A stretch of 64,000 nucleotides of DNA from Rhyacichthys aspro. Lineage: Eukaryota > Chordata > Actinopteri > Gobiiformes > Rhyacichthyidae. Every line of letters begins with the position of its first letter. Position 1 is the stretch's first letter. Below, one piece after another: positions 46,261 through 59,100 of this stretch. The stretch covers positions 16,917,982 to 16,981,981 of the forward strand of contig CM072168.1 of the NCBI GenBank assembly GCA_036850595.1, written 5' to 3'. The notes beneath the pieces are model-generated. The model searched no databases, had not been told where the DNA came from, and saw only the letters and a list, made by a program, of their open reading frames with translations. A program made the position numbers and the translations under genes.

Positions 46261-48195
46261 TTTTTTTGTAAAAGAGAAGGGAAGGAGATAGAGGGCACGA
46301 ACCCGCTGGTCTTTTGGTCTGCAATTCCTCTAAATCCAATTCACGCTGGCTCCCATTCCATCATCCTTTACATCAGCTTATCAAAATTGTATTGCAATGA
46401 AAGGAGAGAGACATCCAACTGTGGTATATCAGTGGATCATAAAGGTTTTTGATATTTTTATAGTCAACAAATCTTGAAGCGCATGAAACCATTGCCAGGT
46501 CTTTGTAAAACTGATGGCTTCCAGGTAAAATAAAGACATAAAAATAGCAGTTATATTACTATTGAATATTTAGTGCAGATTATTGAGGTTTTAAATAACA
46601 GGTTATAAATAATAAGTCTGGTGGGTCAGCATAATTCAAAATATTTAATACTGTTCTATATCAAACAAAGATTTAGGTCAATTGTCATCTGGCCTAAATC
46701 TCCAATTATATTAATATTTTTGAACAGATACAGTACAACAAATGGTTGAACAAGTAATATACAATATTAAACATACTAAATCATTGGTTTGATTCATGTG
46801 ATCAAACAAATACAAAGTGAAGCCAGTTGTAAGATATAAGGTGTAAACATAAAAAGCTAACATGCAAATCCCTGTGCACTGGCGCTAGAGTTACAGTCCC
46901 TGCTTAACGTTGCTTTAAAAAAAAAAATCTTAGTTTATGACAATGCTAAATGTTAGTTGCTTGTTTGTTTTTTTAATGAACATATCTGTATATATTCACC
47001 CTTGGCCTAGTGCTTTCCACCTCATGCCCCGTGTCAGCTGATCTATCTCATAGCTGTAAAAGGTGCCGTCCAATGTTCTCTCCATGCGTTAGATTCAGTC
47101 ATGCTTTCATTTTTCCGTATAAAGTCGGTTCAGTTACAACATGGAGGAAATGGCAAGATCACAGCACGGTCACATGACAAAGTAGCCTTCACACATGCAC
47201 ACACACCTTCCTGTCACCAGCGCTAATAGGTTTCAGGAGCTACTGGAGTAATCCTCTCCCATTATACACACATGATTAGCTTTCTGTGAACACACTATCA
47301 GTGACTTCCCTTCTCTTTGAGTTCAGAGACAGACAGGTGGATTTGATGCATTCACAGCTTCTCACATGACAGTGTGTTAATTGAGATATTAGCCAAAGGT
47401 GTGTGTGAAAGAGAAATGAAGCAGGGTAGACTATGTGTGGGTTAAAATGTGGTTTGTTTTCTTTGATTCTTTTGTGTAATTAACATCTCAGTTTCACCAT
47501 AAAGTTACTTTGTCTGGTTGCTTTGACTTTATCTGCAAATTGAAAATAGTACTACAGCCCACACATTGATACATATATTAGTTTCTTATTAAAATCACTG
47601 GACTTAAAGGTTAAATTCTTTCAGGTATAGACTTTCAGCTGTTCATCCTAACACTATAATTAGCTGTAACTCGGTAAAAAAAAAGTAGGTACATGATCAG
47701 CCTGTGACCTGCTTTAAAAAACATGGTGTTTCCAAAAATGGTTTCACTAGATACACTTCTTTCTTGAAAGCGCCAAAGTATAGTCCTTAACAGAGCACGC
47801 TGTGACAGGACAATATTGTATTTATAAGAGGAGGGACAGAGACTACAGACCTTTGGAAAGAGGTGGTCAAAAGGGCAACCTTTATCAAAGTGGAGTGGCC
47901 CTCACTGAACAGAGGAGTGGTTGTGATGTTGGGTTAAGAGCTATACTTTGGTGCTTCATGGATAAAACAGCTTGTTCCTTTTCACATTTAAGAGGAGGAT
48001 TTCAGTAAGTCTAAGACTATCTCTTCACCTACTTTTGAGTAGTCTTTGATCTTGTGACCCATTGAGGTGTATTTCCTGTTTCTGCCTATTCAAGTGATAA
48101 ATATGAGGTGTCTTTGCCTGTCAGTCTAACCATTTTTATGTTTGAACCTACATTGTTCAATACACAACTCAATATTTATTATATTAACTACCTGG

Positions 48196-48355
48196 ACGTC
48201 TTTCTGGGGAGGTGTTCCAGGTGTGTCCAACCGGGTGGAGGCCCAGAAGAGCTGGAGGAAGTGTCTGGAGAGAGGGAAAGCTGGGCGTCTCTGCTTTGAC
48301 TGCTGCTACTGTGACCCAACCTGTGATACGCAGAAGAAAATGGATGGATAGATGG
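48196..48355 (+). mobile_element. 3' end of a 5'-truncated non-LTR retrotransposon
   Basis: GGGGAGGTGTTCCAGGTGTG, then GGAGGCCCAGAAGAGCTGGA, GAGAGGGAAAGCTGGGCGTC and AGAAAATGGATGGATAGATGG is the very common 3' terminus of fish non-LTR retrotransposons, ending in a short GATG-type tail. The frame EELEEVSGERESWASLL is the conserved tail of the reverse-transcriptase protein. I recognise the 3' end but cannot name the clade with certainty (Rex3/RTE-like or L2-like). Confidence 0.8.
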
Positions 48356-49030
48356 GAAATATTAGTTTTATAGCAATACAGTCTGGAATAACAGAAGATC
48401 GGACCGGACTCTTATACTTTATGTTCCTGGCCATTGACAGAGAGTTATTTTTCATGCTGCCCAGTGGGTTGTGGTGTGTGACGGTCTGTGTGTGTGTGGT
48501 GCAGCAGAAGTTCAGGGCCGTGGACATGAGTGTGGCCGATCGAACGCTCCCTGTTGACAAGTCATAGTATTGATCCGCCAGTGGCCGACACATGGCCACA
48601 CATGCACTTACACGCAAGACTACTCTGCAGGGGGTCGGAAAAATCTTTCTCAACATATAACACATCCAACACCCAGGGCTTAGCATCTGGGCTGGATTTG
48701 TCTTGTTGATGTTATTTATTGCTCAAGCTCAGATCAAAAACGCAACACAAAAAGACAAGGCAATAAACACGGAAAACACACTTGTCTCTTGTTTTATGCA
48801 CCTTATTACTTATACACTTTATGTATATAATTTACAGGCCATTCCATATTATTCCATATTACATCTGTACATATGTAAATCACATATTCGCTCTTATTGT
48901 GTATTATTGTATGTATACGTCTATTTGACTTCTTTATTTGATTGTGTTGTTCATGAGAGTTTGTTTGTAACTGAGCTACTGTGACAAAGCGATTTCCCTG
49001 TGGATTAATAAAGTCAAATCTAAGTCTGAG
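48356..49030. other. gene-free stretch ending in a LINE/SINE-type 3' tail
   Basis: The last part, GTGACAAAGCGATTTCCCTG and TGGATTAATAAAGTCAAATC at about 48981-49020, resembles the TTTCCC...GATTAATAAAGT terminus of common fish retroelements, so an old insertion may occupy part of this stretch. The 126-codon minus-strand frame at 48306-48686 has no recognised motif. Confidence 0.35.
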
Positions 49031-51719
49031 TCTAAAAGAACGTCATTATAACGCTGCTGACGTGGATGAACAGACCCACTAACAATTGGTATTTGATGGC
49101 ACTGGGACTGTAAATGCAGGTCATCCGACACAGGTCAAACTACAACTGTCACGGGTCACTTATCGGTTCGCCTTTGATCAGCTGCAGTGGAAAAGTCAGC
49201 GCCAGGTCAACCTACTACTTTGCCATCAACAACTGTAACTTCTGTGACTGTTTCTACTATAAACACTTGTCTGACTACGTGCTGCAGAAGTGTTCAGTCT
49301 GAGTGAGTTTTCCTTAAAGGCCCTGAGACAATATAACTCAACTTCAAGTGAATATTTTCATTTTAAATAAAGAACATGTTAGATGTGGGTTGGTAAAAAG
49401 GTCAGGTCTATATCATCAATTAAACAGAGACAAATTGAAACACATACCAAAGCCTAAATCTGTTTGAGCTGTTCAGTTTATGTTAATACAAAGAGGCCAA
49501 TATGGTAACGGATAAGATTTGCAATTGAGAATGACATAAGGTCAGAGTGAGTATGACCTTTGACGACCCAAATCTAATTAGTCCACGCATGTTTTTTGTC
49601 AAACCGAGGTGTTATTGACATATTACATCCATGATACCAGGACGGACAGCTCATTCGTTCCCTTTGGAGCTTTAATGACAACCCGATGGTGTGTGCATTT
49701 TAAACAGCCCTTCTGTCATCACACCCATCTGTATTTAAGTGTCCCCATATGATATCACTGTATTTAATAACCAATTAATTCATTTTTGTCTTGAACAGAT
49801 GTCTGCCTCGTTGTCTTTGTCCTCTTGGAGTGACAGCTGATTTGTTACCACAAACCGAAGAGTGCTTGTTTAATCTAATAAGATACAAAGGTCTATATTA
49901 GATGAACAAAAAAACAGATGTCTGACATAGGGTATGGAAGAAGGATGACAGTACTGTTGCTTATTTTCTATGAGCCGCCTGCTGCGCCAGACGTGTCTCT
50001 CTGCCCCAAAGCCTTGGATAGTGTAAATTGGACAGGATGTACGATACCAAAAAGACATGTAATATTAATGTTAGTGAAGTAGTAGGTAATGAATGACAGC
50101 TGAAACGTGCCTCCATGTCTCTGTCTATGCCTCGGACCAATAGGATCTTCCGTCTCCTGCTGTTTCTTTTGTTCCTTAAAGCAGAATATATTCCTTCTCA
50201 CACAAAGACCTATGGGTTTGATTGTGGAGGCCTGGATGCACCTGGGCCAACAGCAGGGGGGCATTCACATCATGGCATATCCACAGTGGTTCAGCTCATA
50301 ATGAGAAGAGACGAGTCATAGTGCACGACTGAGGTGGGGGTTTTATCATACGAGGTGGTCAAAGGAAGAACAATTATGTGGATGATTATAACAAAGAGTT
50401 GATTTTAGCTGTGTTCAAATACAAAGTAGATGTCATGTGACTTTATTGTTGCATAAGACAACACGCTAAAGTGCATATCCAAAATAATTATTTGTGTATA
50501 TGTGTCAAACTTTCACTGAAAATAAGAAAAGAAATGATGCACTCACAATCTTACCTTCTCCCCTGTGGTTCATTAGTTGCAATGGAATTCAGTGACCCAG
50601 AAACTAATCCTAAATCAATTAGTAGACACACACTTGCATAAATTTGAGATGCTAATTACAAAACTAAACTCCACCTCAGAGGAGGGGTCTGCTCTTTGAA
50701 GATGAACAACACTTTGAAAATGTGAAAGGTTTTCATAAAATGCTGCATTTTCTTGGCTTTAACTTTAATGTGTTTTGGCAGTGTCAGCATGAGTTATTAG
50801 ATTGGAATGTTTCATAAGGGGAAATAAAACTTTTTTTTTAAATGTGCGCTTAATATTTGTTGCTCATTCCCTCAGTAACAATAGGGTCTGCAATAGAAAA
50901 GAATATCTATGACTTTACGAGCCAAGGAAACTGCTATGGGCCTCAACACCTGGGTCTCAAAAGGGTTTCAAAAGAATTTAAATAACAAATCGAGAATAAT
51001 GGGGGAAATATCAAATATCAAATTATTAGGAAGCGGATTCAAATCTGTACAAAAAGGCCCTGAGGTAAAATAGTAGACCTACCAGAGCTCTCGAATATGT
51101 ATCGATTTAATCAAACACTAGAAACAAAGAGACCTGCTGAGCCAACCTCCATATGGTTTCTGCAGAAGTCAAATACAGTCAAAAACACAGAGGACCTGAA
51201 CTGAGTTCTCACTTCTGATTTGAAAAAAGGGAACAGAACACAAACAGTTCTCTCGATTTGATAAAAAAGGGTACAATAATACATACTTTACTTTTTTTGT
51301 TTGATGTGTCATGATCCTACTCTATGACACTGATGACTGTTTAAAAAAAAAAAAAAGAAGCTATTTAACCATTTTTAAAAAAAATCAGACTTCTTTTTGT
51401 TTAATCAGGCTACTTATGGGCCACATTATTACATTTTTAACAAGATTTACAAAAAAACAAGTGTGCTGTCAAGTTGTGTGTGCATCAGTCCCAGCATGCA
51501 CCTGTTCAGAGCAGGTAGAAAGAGGCAGGTATCAGCTCCTGTGTAGTGAAGCTCTTAATCATTAACACTGCACCTTTCCTGCATAATTTAAAACTGCAAA
51601 AACATACAGCGTTCACTCTGTACTGGTATCATCCAATAAAAGCGGCACATTCCTAACCATTGTTCGAGTTTCTCTAAATAGTCTGCTATTTTCGACGCAC
51701 AAAGGTCTGTAAATGCAGC
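49031..51719. other. gene-free interval upstream of pard3b
   Basis: No exon recognised. About 49560-49700 is non-repetitive with a homeobox-type core (AATCTAATTAGTCCACG) and could be a conserved non-coding element. The right end should hold the pard3b promoter; a CCAAT word lies near 51632 (ATCCAATAAAAGCGG). No clear TATA box is seen at a fixed distance from a start. Confidence 0.5.
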
Positions 51720-52450
51720 ACTTCCCCTTTAAGAAAGTGACAGCAACAAGCGGCGGAGGAGCTGGTCAGGAACTGGTCAGGAGCGGACGGCTGTGGAGGA
51801 ATTTCAAAACTTTTCCCATCACACTTTATATTCCTCGTCCTCCTTCATCTTTTCTCCTCAGGTTATCCTCCAGCGCAAAAATAACCGCTAAATTTGGACT
51901 CGTTTTGTTTTGGTGATAAATTGGATGCTGCTGACTTATTGGAGAAAGGAAAGTTTCGGAGAGAAAAGTTGTGGAAATGATGCCCGAGCGACTGCATCCC
52001 TCCCTCCAAAGTTTAGCTAAGGTGGCTAACGTGAGCTAGCTACTTCACTTTGATATAAAACAACTTTGATCAGCCATTAGTAAGACTTGTGCAGAGGCAG
52101 TGAGTACAATGTCTCACGTTTGTTGTAAACTCCACGCTTTTATCCTTGTGTTTCTGCCTTAGTCGGGTCAGTTTACAGGATCGAGCTAACAGTGTTTAGC
52201 CAAGTGGAGCTAACACACAGACAGCCTCAGTGAACTCAAGTCAACCTGTGTTTTAACAACTACAAATGGCACGACACAAGAGTAATCCCGTTCACCGGTT
52301 CTCCACCTGAAAGCGGGACTTCTTTTCACACTTTTGGATGCTTATGTCGTGAAGTTGTTGGAGTATATTGGAAGATATTGGGACATACCTTTATTGGAGC
52401 AAGCAACGGTGCTGAGCCAAGGCTGAAAAGTAACATTGGATGTAAGAAGT
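51720..52450 (+). other. pard3b: putative pard3b first (5' untranslated) exon and promoter-proximal region
   Basis: Composition rises in GC and CpG from about 51740 (AAGCGGCGGAGGAGCTGG, GAGCGGACGGCTGTGG), as expected at a promoter. A strong donor, AAGT|GTAAGT, sits at 52451, and the next acceptor upstream of the ATG exon is CAG at 53132-53134. No long coding frame crosses the stretch. The transcription start is not determined; the left border is a guess. Confidence 0.45.
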
Positions 52451-53134
52451 GTAAGTGCATTACAGGTTTTTATGTTTATATGAGGTCATATAAGTTATAA
52501 GAGTTGTATACTACTTCCCAAACTTTTTTTCTGCAGACATATTTCAAAGTGACTAATCAATCAAACTTTTAAGGCACTTTTGGATATTTATAACATAGGT
52601 CTTTTTCTTATTTGTTGTTCTTATTTTCAAGACCGTAATTTCTGTCTCACCCAGTAAACAGTTGCTTTAAAGGGCTTTATCGGCTGTTCAGAACAACATC
52701 TACTGTCCACAGAGCCTCTAGTAGGTTTATGAAAAACTCAAAGGAAAAAAAAACATGTAGGAACATGACATAGACACAAACAATGAGGAAAATGTACACA
52801 TTAAACATAGTGTTACATAGTTCAACATTTAAATAGCAGGGTCATTGCATTTTTGTAGAGTTTGGCTCATATCTAGCCCTGTTTTATATTTTGTTGACAA
52901 TTTTCACCCATTTTTAAGTCAACTTTTCATGAAGTCCACATGAACTCTCACAAACATGGTTCTCAGTATTATCAGTGTTGGACTTGGCAATTGTAGGCTG
53001 ACCCAAATGTATTTTACAGCAGACTATCTTTATGTTTTCACCTACTATATGTGAAACACTAACTTCCAGGCACTTTATAGTTTTTAATGTTGACCCATTG
53101 ATCTCATGTGTTATTACAAAATGTACTTCCTCAG
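52451..53134 (+). other. putative pard3b 5' UTR intron
   Basis: Runs from GTAAGT to TTCCTCAG. AT-rich, with no recognised feature inside. Confidence 0.45.
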
Positions 53135-56100
53135 CATCTTCTTCAAGAGCTCTACATCTTGGAGACCTTCCGTGTTACTGTTCAACATCCATATAGAGGG
53201 CCTGTGTCTTGGATGAAGCTGAAAGTGGCATCATGAAGGTGACAGTGACTTTTGGGCAGACGGGGATAGTTGTGCCCTGCAAAGAGGGCTGGACTGTGAG
53301 GGACCTCATCCAACAAGCAACACAGAGATACCGGAAACTGCTCGAACAGGTATGAGCTCAATTAAAATCAAATGCACTTTAAACAATACGCTCCAAGGCT
53401 CAAAGTTTTGAATAAAAATATAAGACTCATGGGGAAAAAGGTACTATTGGATGTTCACAAGTTTTTAGCGTTTCAGAGATTAAGGAAGACTGATTAATAC
53501 AATTGTTTACTATACACACAATGGGCCTTGTTAAATGCAGTTCTCAAGGGATTTCAAAGGTTTTAGTGGCGTTCATTTGACAACCTTAGGCTCTAAAATC
53601 CTGTGTCATGTTCTTTGATGCTAAGTGGTCCGTCACGGTTAAGAACATGAACAAAAGGCCTGAACAAATGTGTCATTATTTTGTCTCGTTGACCACTGAG
53701 CCACGAGTTAGAAAAGTCACAAAAGAAGCTGAGTAGCATTGTGATTTTTATGAACTCCTTAAAGACTCAGAGAAGAGACAAAGAGCAAAATAACTTTTTA
53801 TGAAACTGCACTTTCATAACATTTTAGGATTTTCCCTGAAGTTATAAAAGCATAATCTGGAGCTCTGTCATTTTATATCATAAAAGGGCCATATAAGTCT
53901 CACTTCCCAAAGTCTGGGGAAATTAGACAAAGCCGGGGAGGTCCAGCTCTCCATAATTGCTGCATAAAAAATTAAAAGCACATCTGATATGAATTGTGAC
54001 GGTACAGACAGAAGCCGCCATGAGCTTCTTTTACTTGAGTTGTAAGTCTGAAATGCAAATGAGTCCCTCTGGTGATTCCTTTATGACTGCTGTTGATTCC
54101 CTGCGCTGCTCCCAGGGCAGGAGCCCCGTGACCCCCATCAGACGAGCAAATCTTCTCAGTGACTCGCTCCATATTGGCTCCATTATTCAAAGAGCACACC
54201 ACATTGAAGGCCTCAGCTGTGATTGAAAGGGACGTGTCGTAGCTGTGTTTGTCTGAGACACAGAAGCAGTGCTTGGAGATGCACTTCAGTACTTTGTCCA
54301 CCCTCCACACCTGTCTCTACCTACTAGGGCTCTTCTTTCATCTGCCCGCATACATCACTACTCAGACCCGCTGTTTTGGTCCCTTCAACTTGATTATCAT
54401 GCTTTTCATCTCAATGGCTCATATACTTTTAACACTTACCACTTCTACTGACTCACTTCACTTTCAATTTTTCATTTGTTGCCTTCTTCCTCTTCGAGCA
54501 CTTCCTCAATAACCTGAACTTCTTCTTTATGAGCTACACTAGTTCCTTGTGTAAATTATGCATTAGACTGTGTAAATTGCTTCTCATAAGTTTAACAAAA
54601 TCCCTGCTGTACTACACAATGACTATAGATCACTAGGTATTTCTTGCTGAGTTGGTTATTTTTGTAGTTCATGGGTGAATTTGTGTTGTTTAGATTCACA
54701 AAACCTTACTTTTCTCACAGGACAAATTATTTATGATATTACGCTTCTTTTTAAAAAAATAATTATCAATTCTAAGCTAAGATGTTTTATAGCTTTAAAG
54801 CTACTTTCAGTTTTCAGAACCCAACTGGTCACATAATCCTAGTGTAAAACGGCATGCAGAGGCTGGTGCATGTTGTTTAGTATGGCCTCCATCATAGTGC
54901 TTACCTGCATCACTACCGTATTAGTTTCCAACTGGTTTACCATTGTCAAATACTTTCCGTCTCTGCCTAAAGTGATTTATTTTTTGACTCTGGCCCCTGA
55001 ACAGACCACTCACACAGTGGATGAATGCATGTTTCCTGAGCACCTGACTGATACATTACACTGTGGTGAAACAGCCCGACCTTGGCTTAAAAAACATTAA
55101 CTACTTGCTCCTAGTACAACACAGACTCCACACACAGTGAATGAACTGTATTCACTGTCAGTATCGTGGATTATTGCTGTAAAAATTGTAACACATAACA
55201 TTTTGTAGCGTGTTCATTTTCTGCTTCAACATTGTTCATGGTTCTTTGTTCACAGAAGCCGTGTGAGAGCTCCTGGTGTGTTTCCCCGCAGCTTCCCTGT
55301 GTGCACCGCTGCACCTCTCTGCTCTATTGATTAGCTCTCTGACTGTTTAAATACTTTGTTTCCTGGCTGCGTGTGAATGAAACGCCTTGTTAAGCACATG
55401 CACCGTGCACGCCTGTGTTATGGCCTCCTCTCCCACTGCTCCTCTTGTTTCTCTTCGCTGTTTTCTTCTTCTCTCCCTCCTACTCTCTCACTCTCTCCCA
55501 CGTCTTTGTCAGCACTTCCTAAACTCTCCTCCTTTTACTACCTCGAGATTCACTTTCTCTTCTGTACTTCTGCTTCCATTATAATACTTCCCACTTTTTA
55601 TCTTTGTCTTGTCTTCCCTTTGTTGTTTGACATTTAGAACATTCAAGCTTTGTTTTATGTTCCTCATAGTGTACACAAACTACCCTTTTCCTCGCCTTTT
55701 TACTGCCTCCTCGCTTCATGTACCACAATATTTTCTTCAACGTGGGAAGTACAACATATTCTTTCTTGCATCTCACTTTAGGCTGTAGCTGTGTAGAAGC
55801 CACAACTTTTTCTAGGATTATTATCCGTGTTTGTGCACAGCAGTCCACTCTCTAATCCCTCGCAGTGCAAGGCAATGATGTTTTAAATTGTCACTTAAAC
55901 AGCTTGCTTTCTATCTCGCTTCACTTTCTCCCCATTTTATCAGCTGTGTCCTACTTAGACAGTGTATTACAAACATTTATTGTGTTTTTCAGCCCAGACC
56001 TACTGTAGCCTGACTGACACGGCAGTCCCATTTGTCAGCGGCTTCGTTAGGAGCTCCCACAGCGCTGCTTAAGACCTACAGGCATTAAAGACTATTGAAA

Positions 56101-59100
56101 AGAGTGGTTGAGTTTTAAGATTTAGGAGGGATTTATCGTGACTTTGGGTTTTTATTGTTGTGTTTCCTCTTGATCACAGCTTAATTATAAGAATTACTAT
56201 ACTCTTTTGTGTTACTGAGCCAGAGGGGAATAAAAGACAAAAGAGATTAGAGAGTGAAATGTGATGTAAGGCAACTCGTGTTTTTATGTGGGGTTTATTC
56301 GACGTCTTCTGATTCCCACATTTGAAAACTTTCCTCTAGGGCATAAAGCTACTTGCAGTAAATACCACTTAATGTGTTTGGCAGAAACAAGAAAAAAATG
56401 ACCTGCTGTAATAAGAGAGACCGTGTTACTTGACCTACATCTAATGTGTCTAGACAGTTCTTATCTGGTTGCCTAATACAACTTGTCTATTTACCTGTTT
56501 TATTCCTTAACCCATTTTCGGTGTCTTCTATTCGCAACCATTAATTTTGGCCAATTCGTATACTTTTAATTACACTTATAATACCATTGTTAGGTTTACA
56601 CTTAATAGCTGCTATGGTAATCAAAATTCCTCACCTTGACAGTGCTCAAAATATTTAAGGTAATTATCACCGGTCATCCAGATACTGATTCTCTGCACCT
56701 TTTTCTCAATAGAGCACTGTTTGGATTTTAAAGTGTAAAAAGCAACAAAAAATGGCTCCTTCAAAACAGGATCTGGATAAACCAAAATTTAAGTACTGTT
56801 CTGGAAAAAGTGGTATAAGGACATACTTATTTGTAAAATGGAGCGCTGCGTGTTTTTTAGGCTGTTGTTTAGCATTGGTTTGTTTCTGATTCATTAGGCA
56901 CTTTGTCATTTGTTGATAAAAAAGAGGAAAAAAGCAGTCAGTTAAAGCAGGAACCAGGAAATTAATGTTTATAAGATGTTTTTGTTGATGTTTCTTCTAA
57001 TACTCTCTTTGCTTCCTGATCATGTGGTTTAAATTCCACTTTTATGCTTTTTAAACATATATTTTTTGGGCTTTTTTGCCTCTGTGGGACAGAGACAGGT
57101 GAACCACCAAGGTGCTTGCACTTTTATGCACCTTTATAGCATATCCCAGGTCTATGTTCAAAGTATTGAAAGAGCTGTTCTTTGTGTGCATGTGTATTTA
57201 CCACTGCATGAATAAACCGTCGGTGTTTATAAAAGATCAAGGCCTATGTGGGCATGTTTTGTGGTTTTATTAGCTATGGGTGGAATGGTGACGAGGCGGG
57301 GCTACACTAGCTGATAAAACGGTAAAAGTTAATGGCCTGATGCCAAAGCTCAGGCAATTAGTTCAGAGAGAAGAGGAGGGGCCGGGAGGAGTCGCGTGCC
57401 TCCTTCCCTCCACACGCTACAGGAATGTGGTGAAGTAGCTTCTTGTTTTTATTGGGAAGTTGACACATGTAGACCTCTGACGTCTCACAAACATGGAATA
57501 ATACCAACTCTGACATGAATACACTGAGGATTTTTGCATTGAAATGTCTGTTAGCATACCTTTAATAAAGAGTAAATGGAGTAGTCAAATATACAGAAAA
57601 ACATCATGCGCCTCAGACTCGTGTACAAGCCCAGTCTGTCAAAAGTTTAGATCACAAGAGGCAGATAATAAGAATAACGACATTATCTGTTCTTATATCT
57701 GTCAAAACAGTGTATTAAGTGCTAATCCCCTGAAGTGATCAGTGTGTTTACAGCTCTTATCTAAAGTCCTGCAGTATCAGAGCATGCCTTTAGGAGCTTA
57801 AACTGGCAGATTTAAAGGTGCAGGATCGCGTCTTCTCATGTTCATGTGACATATAATTGATCCAGGCACTGAGGAATATCGGATTAGATCACTTATCTCT
57901 TCAGTCAGTCGTTGTTGTCTTAGCGGTTTGTAACTTTTGAACTGCTCAAACTAAGCTGCTCTTGTGAAAACATTGCAGGCTGCCATTGAAAGTGGACCAG
58001 CAGTGAGACATTGACCATATCATTGTCCGTACTTTTGCTGCAGCATGTAATTTTGATTTTGTCCCGGCTCAGATTTACAGTGGTTAGTTTAAAACACTGA
58101 GATAACTTTGTTTACAGAAGCAGTGCACTTTCCGAGGCGTGGCAGACGGAGAGCGAAGTAAACAAAACATTCTTGTGGGTGGGTTTGTACCTGTAATTTC
58201 ACTTCGTCGACTGGAAGCTGAAGTGTGCAAAGTCAGACATGTACAGGAACGTATTGTTTGAGTGAGGATTGGGACTTATCACTAGGCCAGTGCAAACAAA
58301 ACGTAAAATGGATTCTCGTATGCTGTTCCCCAAGTAAATGTGCCTCAAGACTCTTACTTATGTGCTCAGGGAAGATAAACACTTTGCAGAAGATAACAAT
58401 GAAACAATGTCAATGTAATGTTTAAAATCCCTCAAACTGATGACCTCTCACAATGGAGTTACATAATGGCTTTTACCATTGGGGAAAGAGGAAAACTGAG
58501 AGTAAAACAAACAATCAGCAGTGTTGGAGTCTTGTGTAACTGCACTGAGGCGTAACCCTTTGGTTATGGTTTTAACTGTGTAGCAGTGGTTAATAATAGG
58601 TCCTGCTAAACATTGCAGTCTGTTTCTTGGATGATAGAGAGTCTTACTCTGGCAAGAATGAGTGTGTCAGAAGTGAAAATGTTTTCTTAAATGAGTGCAG
58701 TTGGGGAAGACAACGGAGAACACACAGACAAATGAAGAGATAACATCAGGTTTGTTAAAGCCAGCTCTTTAAATAGACACAGGAGCTTTAAGACACATTT
58801 GAAAAGAGTTTTGCCTCAGGCTCACTTTGCTCTTGACATTTCAGCTTGTAACACCCAGGGACATATAACTCTTGGCCTGATGAAAGTTTTTGAAAGGCCC
58901 TGACAATACCTGACCCTGAAAGAGTGATTTAATGGAGCACCTCCCTGGATCAGTCTGAGTCACACTTCTCTCCAGGCTGTTTCTTCGATTGTGCATTCAC
59001 AGGAGTGCGTCTCATATGTGCTGGGAGCTTGTATCTGTGCCTTGTCTCAATATGTTGTTCAACAAGCAGCTCTATGTAGTCAGCTGTCCAGTGCAGTGTC

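Larger units (their letters stand above)
41851..48195. other. gene-free interval
   Basis: No exon recognised. Contains a possible but weak reverse-transcriptase relic at about 41985-42095, a block resembling a conserved non-coding element at about 43300-43510, a possible MITE-type fragment at about 44119-44280, and a tandem duplication at 46004-46260. Confidence 0.5.

Noticed and set aside
48306..48686. 126-codon minus-strand frame
   Set aside because: It overlaps the end of a plus-strand retrotransposon fragment and shows no known motif.
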